This document shows, piece after piece, positions 32,118-41,480 of a stretch of DNA of 64,000 nt (its first letter is position 1; the number at the start of each line of letters is the position of its first letter). Source of the stretch: Spirochaetota bacterium (GTDB lineage: Bacteria > Spirochaetota > Spirochaetia > SPDA01 > JAJSAL01); the NCBI GenBank assembly GCA_024274705.1, contig JAJSAL010000173.1, positions 1-64,000 on the forward strand, given 5' to 3'. The translations under genes were made by a program, and so were the position numbers. The notes under the pieces were generated by a model that saw nothing but the letters and a program-made list of their open reading frames with translations, was not told where the DNA came from and did not search any database.

Positions 32118-33231
32118 GGTTTACATCCTCCACTTCCGGCAGTTCCTGTTCCTTGAAGGTGACTACCGGGAGTTTTTCGTCTATGTCCCGGCCTGCCTGG
32201 TAATCGAAGAGCATCTGCACCTCCCGGCTCATGAGGTTGTAGATCCGGCTTAAGGGTATCCCCGAGGGACATGCCTGTTCGCAGAGGCCGCAGGAAACGC
32301 AGGAAGAAGCCATATGGTTCATCTTTGTCAGGTGAAAGAGGAGGGTGTCCACCGGCATGGTGAGTTTCCCTTTCTTCCTGGCCCTGGCAAGGTGACGCAT
32401 GGATGAGTATCCCATCTTTTCCGGTGTGAGAAGGCACTCCTTGCAGTAGCAGATTGGACACACGTCTCTGCAGTTGTAGCACCGGATACAGGTACTAATC
32501 AGGTCAAGAAGAGCTCCGATCTCTTCCGGCTGGTTTTCCCGCTTCCGTACCGTAATCGCTTCGAGGATTTTCTCCCGTATCGATGAATCAGCGGGTTTAT
32601 CCGGTTCGAACCCCTGGATGAGCTCTTTCCCCTTTTCTGAAAGGACGGTTACTGCCAGGTCACTGCTGTCGGTTCCTATCCAGGAGATATTCAGGTCCCC
32701 GCTGGCGGCGTAGAATCCGTCGCACATGGTACAGGCGGCCCTTAAGCCGGGTGAGTCGGCATCGGCAAAACCACCCATGAGCTCAGAGGTCATGGTTTCC
32801 ATGTCCCTCTTTTGATCTTCGAGCTGATGGTGAAATTCCGTAACCGGAAAGGTACCGGGGCAGTCGAAACCGATGAGATAGAAATGGTCCGGGCTCACTT
32901 GGTTGAGCTTGGCGAGCTCTATCGTTGCCCTCACTTCACAGGGCCTTAAGAGGACTGCGATCCTGTCTTCCCGGCCGCTGTCGCCTAAGTCCCGGGTTAG
33001 CTCCGAGACGATGCGGGCGGCATTGACTGTTTGAACAGGGATATAGGGATTCATGAGCTTAAGATGGACCGGATCCGCGGCAAGAACCGGGACTGCGCTT
33101 CTCTGCTCCGGATCACCGATCATGGTGAGAACCCCATCTACTTTCTGCTCCGCGAGAAGATGTGCAAAAAGCGTTTTCAGTTTTTCCAGACCATCTTTAC
33201 CGTCGATGTTCAAGCTGTACATTTCCATCAT
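32110..33231 (-). CDS. FrhB/FdhB-like 4Fe-4S flavoprotein subunit
   Basis: VLLRPCEVRATIELAKL; CIRCYNCRDVCPICYCKEC; CVSCGLCEQACPSGIP. Confidence 0.75.
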   Translation of the reverse strand: MMEMYSLNIDGKDGLEKLKTLFAHLLAEQKVDGVLTMIGDPEQRSAVPVLAADPVHLKLMNPYIPVQTVNAARIVSELTRDLGDSGREDRIAVLLRPCEVRATIELAKLNQVSPDHFYLIGFDCPGTFPVTEFHHQLEDQKRDMETMTSELMGGFADADSPGLRAACTMCDGFYAASGDLNISWIGTDSSDLAVTVLSEKGKELIQGFEPDKPADSSIREKILEAITVRKRENQPEEIGALLDLISTCIRCYNCRDVCPICYCKECLLTPEKMGYSSMRHLARARKKGKLTMPVDTLLFHLTKMNHMASSCVSCGLCEQACPSGIPLSRIYNLMSREVQMLFDYQAGRDIDEKLPVVTFKEQELPEVEDVNRE

Positions 33232-33232
33232 C

Positions 33233-33658
33233 CTATATTGCCAGTTTTTCCCTTAAGGGGTTCGGTCCCAGTTTTTTTATGTGGTCCACGATGTCCCGTA
33301 CGGTTTCCGCGAAATACGCCCCTTCGCTGGCGCTGATCCACCGGAGCCACACCCGTTCCGGTTCGAGGCCTGACTTTTCCAGTATCTTTTTCAGCGCCGC
33401 CACCCTTCTCCGGGCTTTGTAGTTTCCATTCAGGTAGTGGCAGTCGCCGGGATGACACCCGCCTATGAGTACCCCATCCGCTCCCTCTAACAGCACTTTG
33501 AGCACATAGGTGGGGTCCAGGGCGCCGCTGCACATGAGACGGATGATGCGGATATTTGCCGGGTACTGCATCCGGGAGGTTCCTGCAAGGTCAGCCCCTG
33601 CATAGGTACACCAGTTACAGAGAAATGCTATTATTTTCGGCTCAAAATTGTCTTCCAT
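33233..33658 (-). CDS. mvhD: MvhD-like hydrogenase/Hdr iron-sulfur (delta) subunit
   Basis: IIAFLCNWCTYAGADLAGTSRMQYP.NIRIIRLMCSGALDP..VLKVLLEGADGVLIGGCHPGDCHYLNGN. Confidence 0.93.
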   Translation of the reverse strand: MEDNFEPKIIAFLCNWCTYAGADLAGTSRMQYPANIRIIRLMCSGALDPTYVLKVLLEGADGVLIGGCHPGDCHYLNGNYKARRRVAALKKILEKSGLEPERVWLRWISASEGAYFAETVRDIVDHIKKLGPNPLREKLAI

Positions 33659-33664
33659 AATAGT

Positions 33665-36600
33665 CTACACTACCTCCTCGATCATCTGATACAGTTGTTT
33701 CTTCGTAAATCCGAGCTGTTCTGTTGCCGCGTTGGGACATGCGGTAGCGCAGGCACCGCACCCCTGGCACAGCACTTCGATGATGCGGGCTTTACCGGTT
33801 TCTTCATCCAGTTCCCGGGCATCGAAGGGGCATATCTCAACGCAGAGTCCGCAGCCGCTGCACACCCGTTCTATGCACCGTACCGGGTTCCCGGTGGAGG
33901 TAATCTCCTCTTTTGCCAAAAGGGTTGCGGCCCTTGCAGCAGCCCCTCCGGCTTGAGACATGGATTCCATCAAGTTCTTCGGCGAATGGGCAAGACCGCA
34001 GATGAACATCCCCTCTGTTGCCACATCCAGGGGTTTAAGTTTCGCGTGGGCTTCGAGAAAAAATCCCTCCCTTGTCCGGGGAATTTTCAGGATTTTATGA
34101 AGGTCCGGGTCCTGATGGGGCGAAATGCCTGTTGTTACTACTGCGATATCCGTATGGTATTCCTGATCTTTTCCAAGGATGTGATCGAAAAAGGTGAGGA
34201 CCGGCCGGTTTTCCCCGTCCAGGGTGAGCACCGGTTTGCTGTTCTGTTCATAACGGACAAAGTTGACTCCGGCCTCCCGTGCTTCCTGGTAGTACGATTC
34301 GTAAAAACCGTAGGTCCGGATGTCCCGGTACAGAACGAGGATATCCGTATCAGGATTGTTCTCCTTCGCTTTAAGAACATTTTTCATGGCCTGTTGACAG
34401 CAGATACGGCTGCAGTACTCCTGCCCCTCTTCCCGTGAGCCGACACAGAGGATCATGGCGATCCTGTCGAAAGATTCACCGGCAGCAAGCTTTTCCTCCA
34501 GTTCCTTCTGCTTCAGAACAAGATCTGATTCTCCATAGCTGTATTCCCGGGTATCCGAAAGCTCTGCTCCGGTGGCCACGATAATTACCCCGTGTGCTAT
34601 TTCGATGGTTTCTCCGGATTCCCGGATGGTCAGCTCTGTCTGGTAGTTGCCCACGTATCCATTAAGACCGGTTACAACAGCTCCATTCCTGACCTGTATC
34701 AGAGGGTTTTCACCAATACTCTGCTCAAGGCTGCTTAAAAACCCCTGGATATCATCCCCTGTGAGGATGTATTTCATGTCCCTCGCATTTCCTCCCAGTT
34801 CGTGCTCCCGTTCCACCAGCACTGCTTCGAATCCCTGGTTCGCCAGGCTTAAGGCCGCCCACATGCCGGAGACACCGCCACCTATAACTAAGCCCCGTTT
34901 GTTTACCGGAAATTTCGAACGGTGATAGGGGGAAAGGAAACGGGTTCTGGCGGCACCCATGGTGACCAGCTCTTTCGCCTTTTCCGTGGCTTCTTCCGGG
35001 GTGTGCATATGGACCCAGGAACACTGTTCCCGGATGCCCACGAACTCGAAGAGAAAAGGGTTGAGGCCTGTTTCCGCCAGGGTTTCCTGAAAGAGCGCTT
35101 CGTGGGTCCTGGGCGTGCAGGAGGCTACGATGACCCGGTTGATGTTGTGTTCCAGCACTGTGTCCTTAATCTGCTGCTGGGTATCGGAAGAGCAGGTGTA
35201 GAGGTTTTGCTCAGCGTACACTACATCGGGAAGAGCCCCTGCATAGGCCGCGACCTTTTCTACGTCTACAACGGACCCGATATTGATACCGCAGTGACAG
35301 ATGAAGATCCCGATGCGGGGCTCTTCTTCCAGGATGTCCCGCTCTTCGGTTTCCTTCTTGACTGCCGCCAGTTCACCCCGCGCCTCTTTGAGGAGAGACC
35401 CGGCGTATGACGCCGCAGCTGATGCGGAGGCGACCGTTTCCGGAATGTCCATGGGGGATACGGCTGTCCCGCAGGCGAACACGCCCCGGACGGGCGTCTG
35501 CTCCCGGAAAAACCGGTGGGTACTGAGAAATCCATGGTTCAGTGATGGGAGACCGAAGGCTTCGGTAAACTCTTTTTCCGCCGAAGGCTCCATGGCAGTG
35601 GAGAGTACGATAAGATCGTACACCTCCTCCTGGACGTGTTCCGTTTCGCCTAAATATTTCACCATGAGATCGCCCGACCCGGGCACTTCCTCCACCAGGG
35701 AGAGCCTGGATTTCCGGAAGCTTACACCATACTCATCCCTGGCCCGGGTGTAGTACGCTTCGAAGTCCTTTCCATAGGACCGGATATCCATGTAGTAGAT
35801 GTGGCATTCCAGGCCGGTACAGTGTTCCTTGGCAATCACCGCTTCCTTGATGGCGTACATACAGCAAACGCCGGAGCAGTATTCCTTCCCTTCATGCCGG
35901 ACCTGCCTGGAGCCGACGCACTGGATCCAGGCAATTTTCTTCGGGATCCTTCCGTCGGAAGGGCGCTGAACGTGCCCGCCGAAAGGGCCGGAAGCGGAAA
36001 GGACCCGTTCGAACTCTCCGCTGGTAATAACATTGGGATACCTGGAATACCCGTATTCCAGGAGGGGTGACGGATCGAATTTCTCGTACCCTGTAGCCAG
36101 GATCACCGCGCCGGTATCGATGCTGATAGTCCGGGTTTTCATCAGGTGGTCAACAGCGTCCCGGCCGCACACGTCGGTGCACAGCCCGCATTCGGAACAT
36201 TCCCCGCAGCTTAAACACCGTAAGGCTTCCGCCCTGGCGGTCTCTTCATCGAATCCTTTTTCCAATTCCACAAACGAGGTTACCCTTTCTGAAGGCGGTA
36301 CGACCGGCATGGGATGCCTTGGTGTGGACCGAACTGCGATATCCGGCAGTTCGGTAACCACTTGTGCTTCCGGTTCTGTCCGCTTAAGTTCCTCACCCTG
36401 GAGGTACCGTATCATCGATTCCGCCGCCCTGTGACCTGCGGCAACGGCTTCCACGGCGGAAGCGGGACCGGTTACTCCGTCCCCGCCTGCGAAGATCCAG
36501 GGCACCCCTGTCTGGAGGGTTGCCGGGTCCGCTTCTATCCACCCCCGGGAGGACAGGGTTATACGATCGAATCCATCGAAGGCGGAAGTGTCGAGGCGCT

Positions 36601-38101
36601 GGCCTATTGCGGTGATGATATAATTCGCCTGGAAGATAGTTTCCTGTTCCGGAAAAGTCCGGGATGTGAAGTTCCCATGCTCATCGTAGATCCTTATGTG
36701 ACGGATACACTTAAGACCGGTAACCCGGCCGTCTTCCTGCACTACCTCCACCGGCGCCCAGGAGGGTTCGATGATGATTCCTTCTTCCAGGGATTCCTCT
36801 ATTTCCCATGAGTAGGCAGGCATTTCTTTAACAGTCCGGCGGTACACGATGGTCACCTTCTCCGCACCGCACCGGAGTGCAGACCGGGCAGAGTCGGTTG
36901 CCACGTTTCCCCCGCCGATGACCAGGACGGTTCCGCTTATGCCTGCCGGTTCGCCGGAATTGACGGTGTTAAGGAAATCGATTCCTTTGAGCACTCCTTC
37001 CGCGTCGATACCAGGAATGTCCAGGTCTCTGGGAGTCCCCGTCCCGGTTCCGAGAAAAAGGGTGTCAAACCCTTCCTTCCGGATATCTTCCAGGGTCATA
37101 TCACTCCCCACGTTCACCCCGTACCGGACTTCTATGCCCGGGAAAGAGAGGAGGAGGTCCGTCTCTTTCGCCAGCACCTCTTTATCCAGGCGGAAGCCCG
37201 GGATCCCTGTAAGAAGGGTTCCGCCGGCTTTTTGTTCTCTGTCGAAGATCACCACGGTGCATCCAGCAACGGCCAGATCTTTTGCCGCGGTGAGGCCGGA
37301 AGGACCTGCTCCGATGACCGCCGCCTTTCTCCCGGCGAGCCCCGGAATCTGTTCATCTTTCGAAACAGTGTCTTCGCCTGACCCGTTGCTCCCTGGTGAT
37401 GAGTGCTGGCCCGACAGAGCGCGGTCCGAGATAAACCGCTTCAGGTAGTTTATGGCCACCGGTTCGTCGATATCGCCCCGCTTACAGGCTGATTCACAGG
37501 GATGATGGCATATCCGCCCGCACACCGAGGGAAGGGGATGGCGCTCCAGAATAAGACGGTAAGCCTTTTCATACTCGCCTGTCGAAAGGAGGGCGATGTA
37601 TCCCTGAACATTGACATGGGCAGGGCAGGCGTCCCTGCAAGCCGGGATCCCTTTTTTCCCGATGGAAAACACGTTGGGTATGGCCTGGGGATACCGCCGG
37701 TAGATCGCCTTCCTGGTGGCTAAGCCCTCGTCGTGTTCGCTGGGCAGGGTGACAGGACACGCTTCGGCACAGTCCCCGCAGCCGTTGCATGCCGACGGGT
37801 CTACATAACTCGCTTTGATATTCAACTTAATGTTGAAATCGCCTGCAACACCTTCGAAAGACGCAAGTTCCGCATTGGTGATGAGCCTGATATTTGGGTG
37901 CCTGCCTACGTCCACCAGCTTGGGAGACATGATGCACATGGCGCAGTCATTAGTGGGAAAGGTCTTGTCCAGACCTGCCATGGCGCCGCCGATGCAGGGC
38001 TTCTTTTCGATGAGATACACAAGGTATCCCATTTCCGCGAGATCCAGGGAAGCCTGCATGCCGGCGATTCCAGCACCGAAAACCGCTGCTGATCCAATCA
38101 T
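33665..38101 (-). CDS. hdrA: HdrA-like fusion with an inserted GltD/NfnB-type NAD(P)H oxidoreductase module, 1478 aa
   Basis: HdrA N-half (FPTNDCAMCIMSPKL), then CRDACPAHVNVQGYIAL..CGRICHHPCESACKR..AVIGAGPSGLTAA..VIGGGNVATDSARSALR (GltD), then HdrA CVGSR..CSGVCC, HCGINIGSVVDV, second HdrA half and ferredoxin domain. Confidence 0.93.
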   Translation of the reverse strand: MIGSAAVFGAGIAGMQASLDLAEMGYLVYLIEKKPCIGGAMAGLDKTFPTNDCAMCIMSPKLVDVGRHPNIRLITNAELASFEGVAGDFNIKLNIKASYVDPSACNGCGDCAEACPVTLPSEHDEGLATRKAIYRRYPQAIPNVFSIGKKGIPACRDACPAHVNVQGYIALLSTGEYEKAYRLILERHPLPSVCGRICHHPCESACKRGDIDEPVAINYLKRFISDRALSGQHSSPGSNGSGEDTVSKDEQIPGLAGRKAAVIGAGPSGLTAAKDLAVAGCTVVIFDREQKAGGTLLTGIPGFRLDKEVLAKETDLLLSFPGIEVRYGVNVGSDMTLEDIRKEGFDTLFLGTGTGTPRDLDIPGIDAEGVLKGIDFLNTVNSGEPAGISGTVLVIGGGNVATDSARSALRCGAEKVTIVYRRTVKEMPAYSWEIEESLEEGIIIEPSWAPVEVVQEDGRVTGLKCIRHIRIYDEHGNFTSRTFPEQETIFQANYIITAIGQRLDTSAFDGFDRITLSSRGWIEADPATLQTGVPWIFAGGDGVTGPASAVEAVAAGHRAAESMIRYLQGEELKRTEPEAQVVTELPDIAVRSTPRHPMPVVPPSERVTSFVELEKGFDEETARAEALRCLSCGECSECGLCTDVCGRDAVDHLMKTRTISIDTGAVILATGYEKFDPSPLLEYGYSRYPNVITSGEFERVLSASGPFGGHVQRPSDGRIPKKIAWIQCVGSRQVRHEGKEYCSGVCCMYAIKEAVIAKEHCTGLECHIYYMDIRSYGKDFEAYYTRARDEYGVSFRKSRLSLVEEVPGSGDLMVKYLGETEHVQEEVYDLIVLSTAMEPSAEKEFTEAFGLPSLNHGFLSTHRFFREQTPVRGVFACGTAVSPMDIPETVASASAAASYAGSLLKEARGELAAVKKETEERDILEEEPRIGIFICHCGINIGSVVDVEKVAAYAGALPDVVYAEQNLYTCSSDTQQQIKDTVLEHNINRVIVASCTPRTHEALFQETLAETGLNPFLFEFVGIREQCSWVHMHTPEEATEKAKELVTMGAARTRFLSPYHRSKFPVNKRGLVIGGGVSGMWAALSLANQGFEAVLVEREHELGGNARDMKYILTGDDIQGFLSSLEQSIGENPLIQVRNGAVVTGLNGYVGNYQTELTIRESGETIEIAHGVIIVATGAELSDTREYSYGESDLVLKQKELEEKLAAGESFDRIAMILCVGSREEGQEYCSRICCQQAMKNVLKAKENNPDTDILVLYRDIRTYGFYESYYQEAREAGVNFVRYEQNSKPVLTLDGENRPVLTFFDHILGKDQEYHTDIAVVTTGISPHQDPDLHKILKIPRTREGFFLEAHAKLKPLDVATEGMFICGLAHSPKNLMESMSQAGGAAARAATLLAKEEITSTGNPVRCIERVCSGCGLCVEICPFDARELDEETGKARIIEVLCQGCGACATACPNAATEQLGFTKKQLYQMIEEVV

Positions 38102-38115
38102 TTTTTTTACCTTTC

Positions 38116-40074
38116 CTATGTCAACGTGTCTATCATGGCGTAATACTGTTCCATGAAAAAATTATTCTGCCTGGCTGCACCTGAAGGGCAGGTGACGATA
38201 CACCCGCCGCACCCGTGGCAGAGCACTTCATTTACCCGGGCTGTTTTCTTTTTTGTATCCAGCTCGATGGCGTCATACACGCACTGGGTAACGCACTGGC
38301 CGCACCCCATGCACATCTCCTCGTCGATGATGGACACCGTGGGTTCCTGCAGGAGTTTATCTTTCGAAAGCAGTTCCACGGTTTTGGATGCCGCGGCACC
38401 TGCCTGGGCCACCGTATCAGGAATATCCTTCGGGGCCTGGGCGCACCCGGCGATAAAGATGCCGGCACTTAACGTTTCTACAGGCTTAAGTTTGGGATGA
38501 GCTTCCGAGAGAAACCCGTTTACATCCTGCTGGATTTTGAGCTTGTGGACCACATCCTTAAGGCCGGTGGAAGGTCTCATTGCCATGGAGAGTACCACCA
38601 TGTCGGCCCTCACCGTTACCTGGTGGCTTGAGAGGGTGTCCATCCCTTTCACCACGATTTTCCCGTCGTCCCGGTACATCCTGGAAACTCTGCCCCGGAT
38701 GTACACAACGTCATCCTCTTCTACTGCCCGCTGGACGAATTCCTCGTAGTTCTTCCCTCCGGACCGGATGTCCATGTAGAAGATGTAAGGCCGTCCGTCA
38801 GGTACCTTGTGCTTGTAGAGCATTGCGTGTTTTGCCGTGTACATACAGCATACCTTCGAGCAGTAGGGGAAGTGATTCTCAGGGTCCCGGGAACCGGCGC
38901 ACTGGATGAACACGATTTCCTTAGGTACGTTGCCGTCGGAAGGGCGAAGCACTTTGCCTGCGGTAGGACCGGAAGCGGAGAGGAGGCGTTCAAAGGAGAG
39001 GGAGTCCAGAACATCCTCGGTATATCCCAGCCGGTACTCTTCCAGGTTCTCCTTTCCGTAGAGGTCGTACCCGGTTGCAACGACAATTGCCCCCACCTTG
39101 ATTTCTTCTATTGTGTGGGTCTGTTCGAAATCCACGGCATTACAGGGGCATACCTTTTTACAGACCTGGCACTTTCCCTCTGTCAGGTATATGCAGTTCT
39201 CCCTGTCGATGATCACCTTGTTGGGGACCGCCTGGGGGAAAGCGGTGTAGATCGCCTTCCGCTCGCTTAAGTTCCGGTTGAACCCGGATTGTACTTTGGA
39301 AGGGCACTTTTCCGTGCACACCCCGCAGCCTGTACAGAGGTCCCAATTTACGTATGCCGCCTTTCGCCGTATTTTCACCGTGAAATTCCCGACAAAACCG
39401 GAAACCTCTTCCAGTTCACTGTAGGTTCGGAGGTGTATGTTTGTATGCTGCCCTGTCTCCACCATCCGGGGAGTGAGGATGCACTGGGCGCAGTCCAGGG
39501 TGGGGAAGGTTTCCGCAAGCTGGGCCATGTGGCCGCCGATGTAAGGGTTCCTGTCCAGGAGGTAAACTTCGAACCCGCAGTTGCTGATATTGAGGGCCGT
39601 CTGCATACCGCTGATTCCCGCCCCGATTACGAGGGCTTTTTTCTCCACAGGGGAGGACGCCTCCACCAGGGAGTGGTTCCTCCTGGCCCTTTCCACGGTG
39701 CTCAGGATAATCTCTATCGCTTTTTCCGTTGCTTTTTCATGGTCATTTTTGTGGACCCAGGAACACTGTTCACGGATATTAGCGATTTCGATTCGGTAGG
39801 GATTCATTCCCGCACCGGAGGCCGCCCTGCGGAAGGTGGCCTCGTGGAGCCTGGGGGAACAGGAGGCGATGACGATGCTGTCCGCCTCTTCCGCTTTACA
39901 GGCTTCCCGGAGGAGATTCTGCCCCGGTTCGGAGCACATGTACTGGTAATCCCGGGCAAAACTGATACCCGGTTCTTTCGATATAACCTCTTTTACTTTT
40001 TCGATATCTACCACGGATGCGATGTTGGTACCGCAGTGGCATACGTATACCCCGACTCTCGACTGCTTCTTCAT
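38116..40074 (-). CDS. hdrA: HdrA-like protein, canonical single-headed form, 652 aa
   Basis: VYVCHCGTNIASVVDI, CSPRLHE, NIREQCSWVH, CTGCGVCTEKCP, CAGSRD..YCSKVCC, CMGCGQCVTQC. Confidence 0.95.
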   Translation of the reverse strand: MKKQSRVGVYVCHCGTNIASVVDIEKVKEVISKEPGISFARDYQYMCSEPGQNLLREACKAEEADSIVIASCSPRLHEATFRRAASGAGMNPYRIEIANIREQCSWVHKNDHEKATEKAIEIILSTVERARRNHSLVEASSPVEKKALVIGAGISGMQTALNISNCGFEVYLLDRNPYIGGHMAQLAETFPTLDCAQCILTPRMVETGQHTNIHLRTYSELEEVSGFVGNFTVKIRRKAAYVNWDLCTGCGVCTEKCPSKVQSGFNRNLSERKAIYTAFPQAVPNKVIIDRENCIYLTEGKCQVCKKVCPCNAVDFEQTHTIEEIKVGAIVVATGYDLYGKENLEEYRLGYTEDVLDSLSFERLLSASGPTAGKVLRPSDGNVPKEIVFIQCAGSRDPENHFPYCSKVCCMYTAKHAMLYKHKVPDGRPYIFYMDIRSGGKNYEEFVQRAVEEDDVVYIRGRVSRMYRDDGKIVVKGMDTLSSHQVTVRADMVVLSMAMRPSTGLKDVVHKLKIQQDVNGFLSEAHPKLKPVETLSAGIFIAGCAQAPKDIPDTVAQAGAAASKTVELLSKDKLLQEPTVSIIDEEMCMGCGQCVTQCVYDAIELDTKKKTARVNEVLCHGCGGCIVTCPSGAARQNNFFMEQYYAMIDTLT

Positions 40075-40973
40075 GGGCGTGGACCCCTTAAGGAGATGCC
40101 CCGCCTCCCGAGCACAGGAACAGGATCGATGGAATGGAGGGAATAGTCGTTAACATCGTCAAGCCCGGCCAGGATATTCAGGAGTTCCGCGATATACATC
40201 ACCGGAATGGTTTCTGCATCCGGATCGTTTTCCCCTTGCACCAACTGGTAGTAGTCCAGATTGTAGTAGCACAGGGGGCAGGATGTGACGAGGATGTCCG
40301 CCCCGTTCTTCTTTGCGGAACAAGTAATCTCCCGGGTCCTTGCAGTCACGATTTGTTTCTGCGAAACCGTCTGAAAAGAACCGCAGCACTCTGTTTTAAA
40401 CGGGAAATAAACCGGTTCGATACCGAAGAGCGAAAGTGTCTGTTCCATAATATCCGGGTCGTCCGGGCAGGGATCGATGGAAATTTCTTTCGGCCGGAGG
40501 AGCATGCATCCATAGTACGCCGCGGCTTTGAGGTCCGTTTCTACGGGTTGTATTCTCTCCCGTATGGTGTCGAAGCCGATACGCTCTTTCAGGAGGGTGA
40601 GGAACTGGACCACATTCACCTCATCACCCCGGATGGAACGATCTTCCATGTACATGAAATCGTTTAAAACGTCCCGTTTTTCTTTGTCCTTTTTAATAAG
40701 GTCCCGGGCCCTGGCAATAGTGTTGTAGCACATGGAGCAAAGCACCAGGAGGTCCGGTCTTCCTGTTTCGGCTGCCCGGATAAGGTTCCGCACCGGTGCT
40801 AAGTGCTGCATCAAGTTGTCCCGTGCAAGGGAAAAGGTGGTGCCGCAGCAAAACCACTCTTCCAGTTCCACCACCTCCACGCCGAGGAACTCCAGCAGGC
40901 GGAGGGCTGCCGTTTCAAAATTCTTACCTGTGGTTTTTACAGCGCAGCCGGGCATATAGGAAACTGCGTTCAT
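40071..40973 (-). CDS. hdrB: HdrB-like protein with two intact CCG domains
   Basis: YMPGCAVKTTG..WFCCGTT..CSMCYN; YYGCMLLRP..ECCGSF..SCPLCYYNLD. Confidence 0.93.
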   Translation of the reverse strand: MNAVSYMPGCAVKTTGKNFETAALRLLEFLGVEVVELEEWFCCGTTFSLARDNLMQHLAPVRNLIRAAETGRPDLLVLCSMCYNTIARARDLIKKDKEKRDVLNDFMYMEDRSIRGDEVNVVQFLTLLKERIGFDTIRERIQPVETDLKAAAYYGCMLLRPKEISIDPCPDDPDIMEQTLSLFGIEPVYFPFKTECCGSFQTVSQKQIVTARTREITCSAKKNGADILVTSCPLCYYNLDYYQLVQGENDPDAETIPVMYIAELLNILAGLDDVNDYSLHSIDPVPVLGRRGISLRGPRP

Positions 40974-40985
40974 ACGTATCCTTCT

Positions 40986-41396
40986 TTATGGAGTCATTTT
41001 TCTGAAATTCGCAATCAATGCTATCTGGGGAAGGTTGTTAAGCTCTTCTTCCGCAATTTCCGACGGATTGGTGATGGATATATTTTCTCTTAAGATGATT
41101 TGTCTTAAGGCTTCCATGATGCGGGCCAGGTCCACTCCTTTCGGACACCGGACCTTGCAGGTTTGGCATGATGCACAGAGCCATATGGCTTCTGTCCGGA
41201 GCACCTGTTCGATTTGCCCTAACTGGAGAAGTCTGATCACCGAATGGGGAGAAATATCCATTGCAGAATAAGAGGGGCATCCGGCACTGCATTTCCCGCA
41301 CTGATAACAGGCGGACACGTTTTCCCCGCTGATTTCCAGGACATACTCTATACGTGGTGCAGTGTACAGCGATCGGGAAAGTTCAATTTCTTTCAT
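40986..41396 (-). CDS. hdrC: HdrC-like 4Fe-4S protein
   Basis: CYQCGKCSAGCPSYSAMDISPHSVIRLLQLGQ; CASCQTCKVRCPKGVD. Confidence 0.92.
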   Translation of the reverse strand: MKEIELSRSLYTAPRIEYVLEISGENVSACYQCGKCSAGCPSYSAMDISPHSVIRLLQLGQIEQVLRTEAIWLCASCQTCKVRCPKGVDLARIMEALRQIILRENISITNPSEIAEEELNNLPQIALIANFRKMTP

Positions 41397-41447
41397 GGGT
41401 CAACTCCTAACGGCCTGGACAGTTCCTGTGAAAGCTCCGGAGCCTTT

Positions 41448-41476
41448 ATGCTACAATAATTGTATACAATATGCAA
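41448..41476 (-). promoter_or_regulatory. Promoter/operator of hdr-frd operon: TTGCAT-17-TAGCAT with ATTGTATACAAT palindrome in spacer
   Basis: 21 nt (TTGCATATTGTATACAATTAT) identical to the sites at 50531-50559 and 58085-58113. Confidence 0.75.
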
Positions 41477-41480
41477 TCCC

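Noticed and set aside
36849-37448. Plus-strand 199-aa ORF (and many similar long plus-strand ORFs opposite hdr genes)
   Set aside because: Antisense shadows of GC-rich coding sequence; compositionally biased and without domain motifs.
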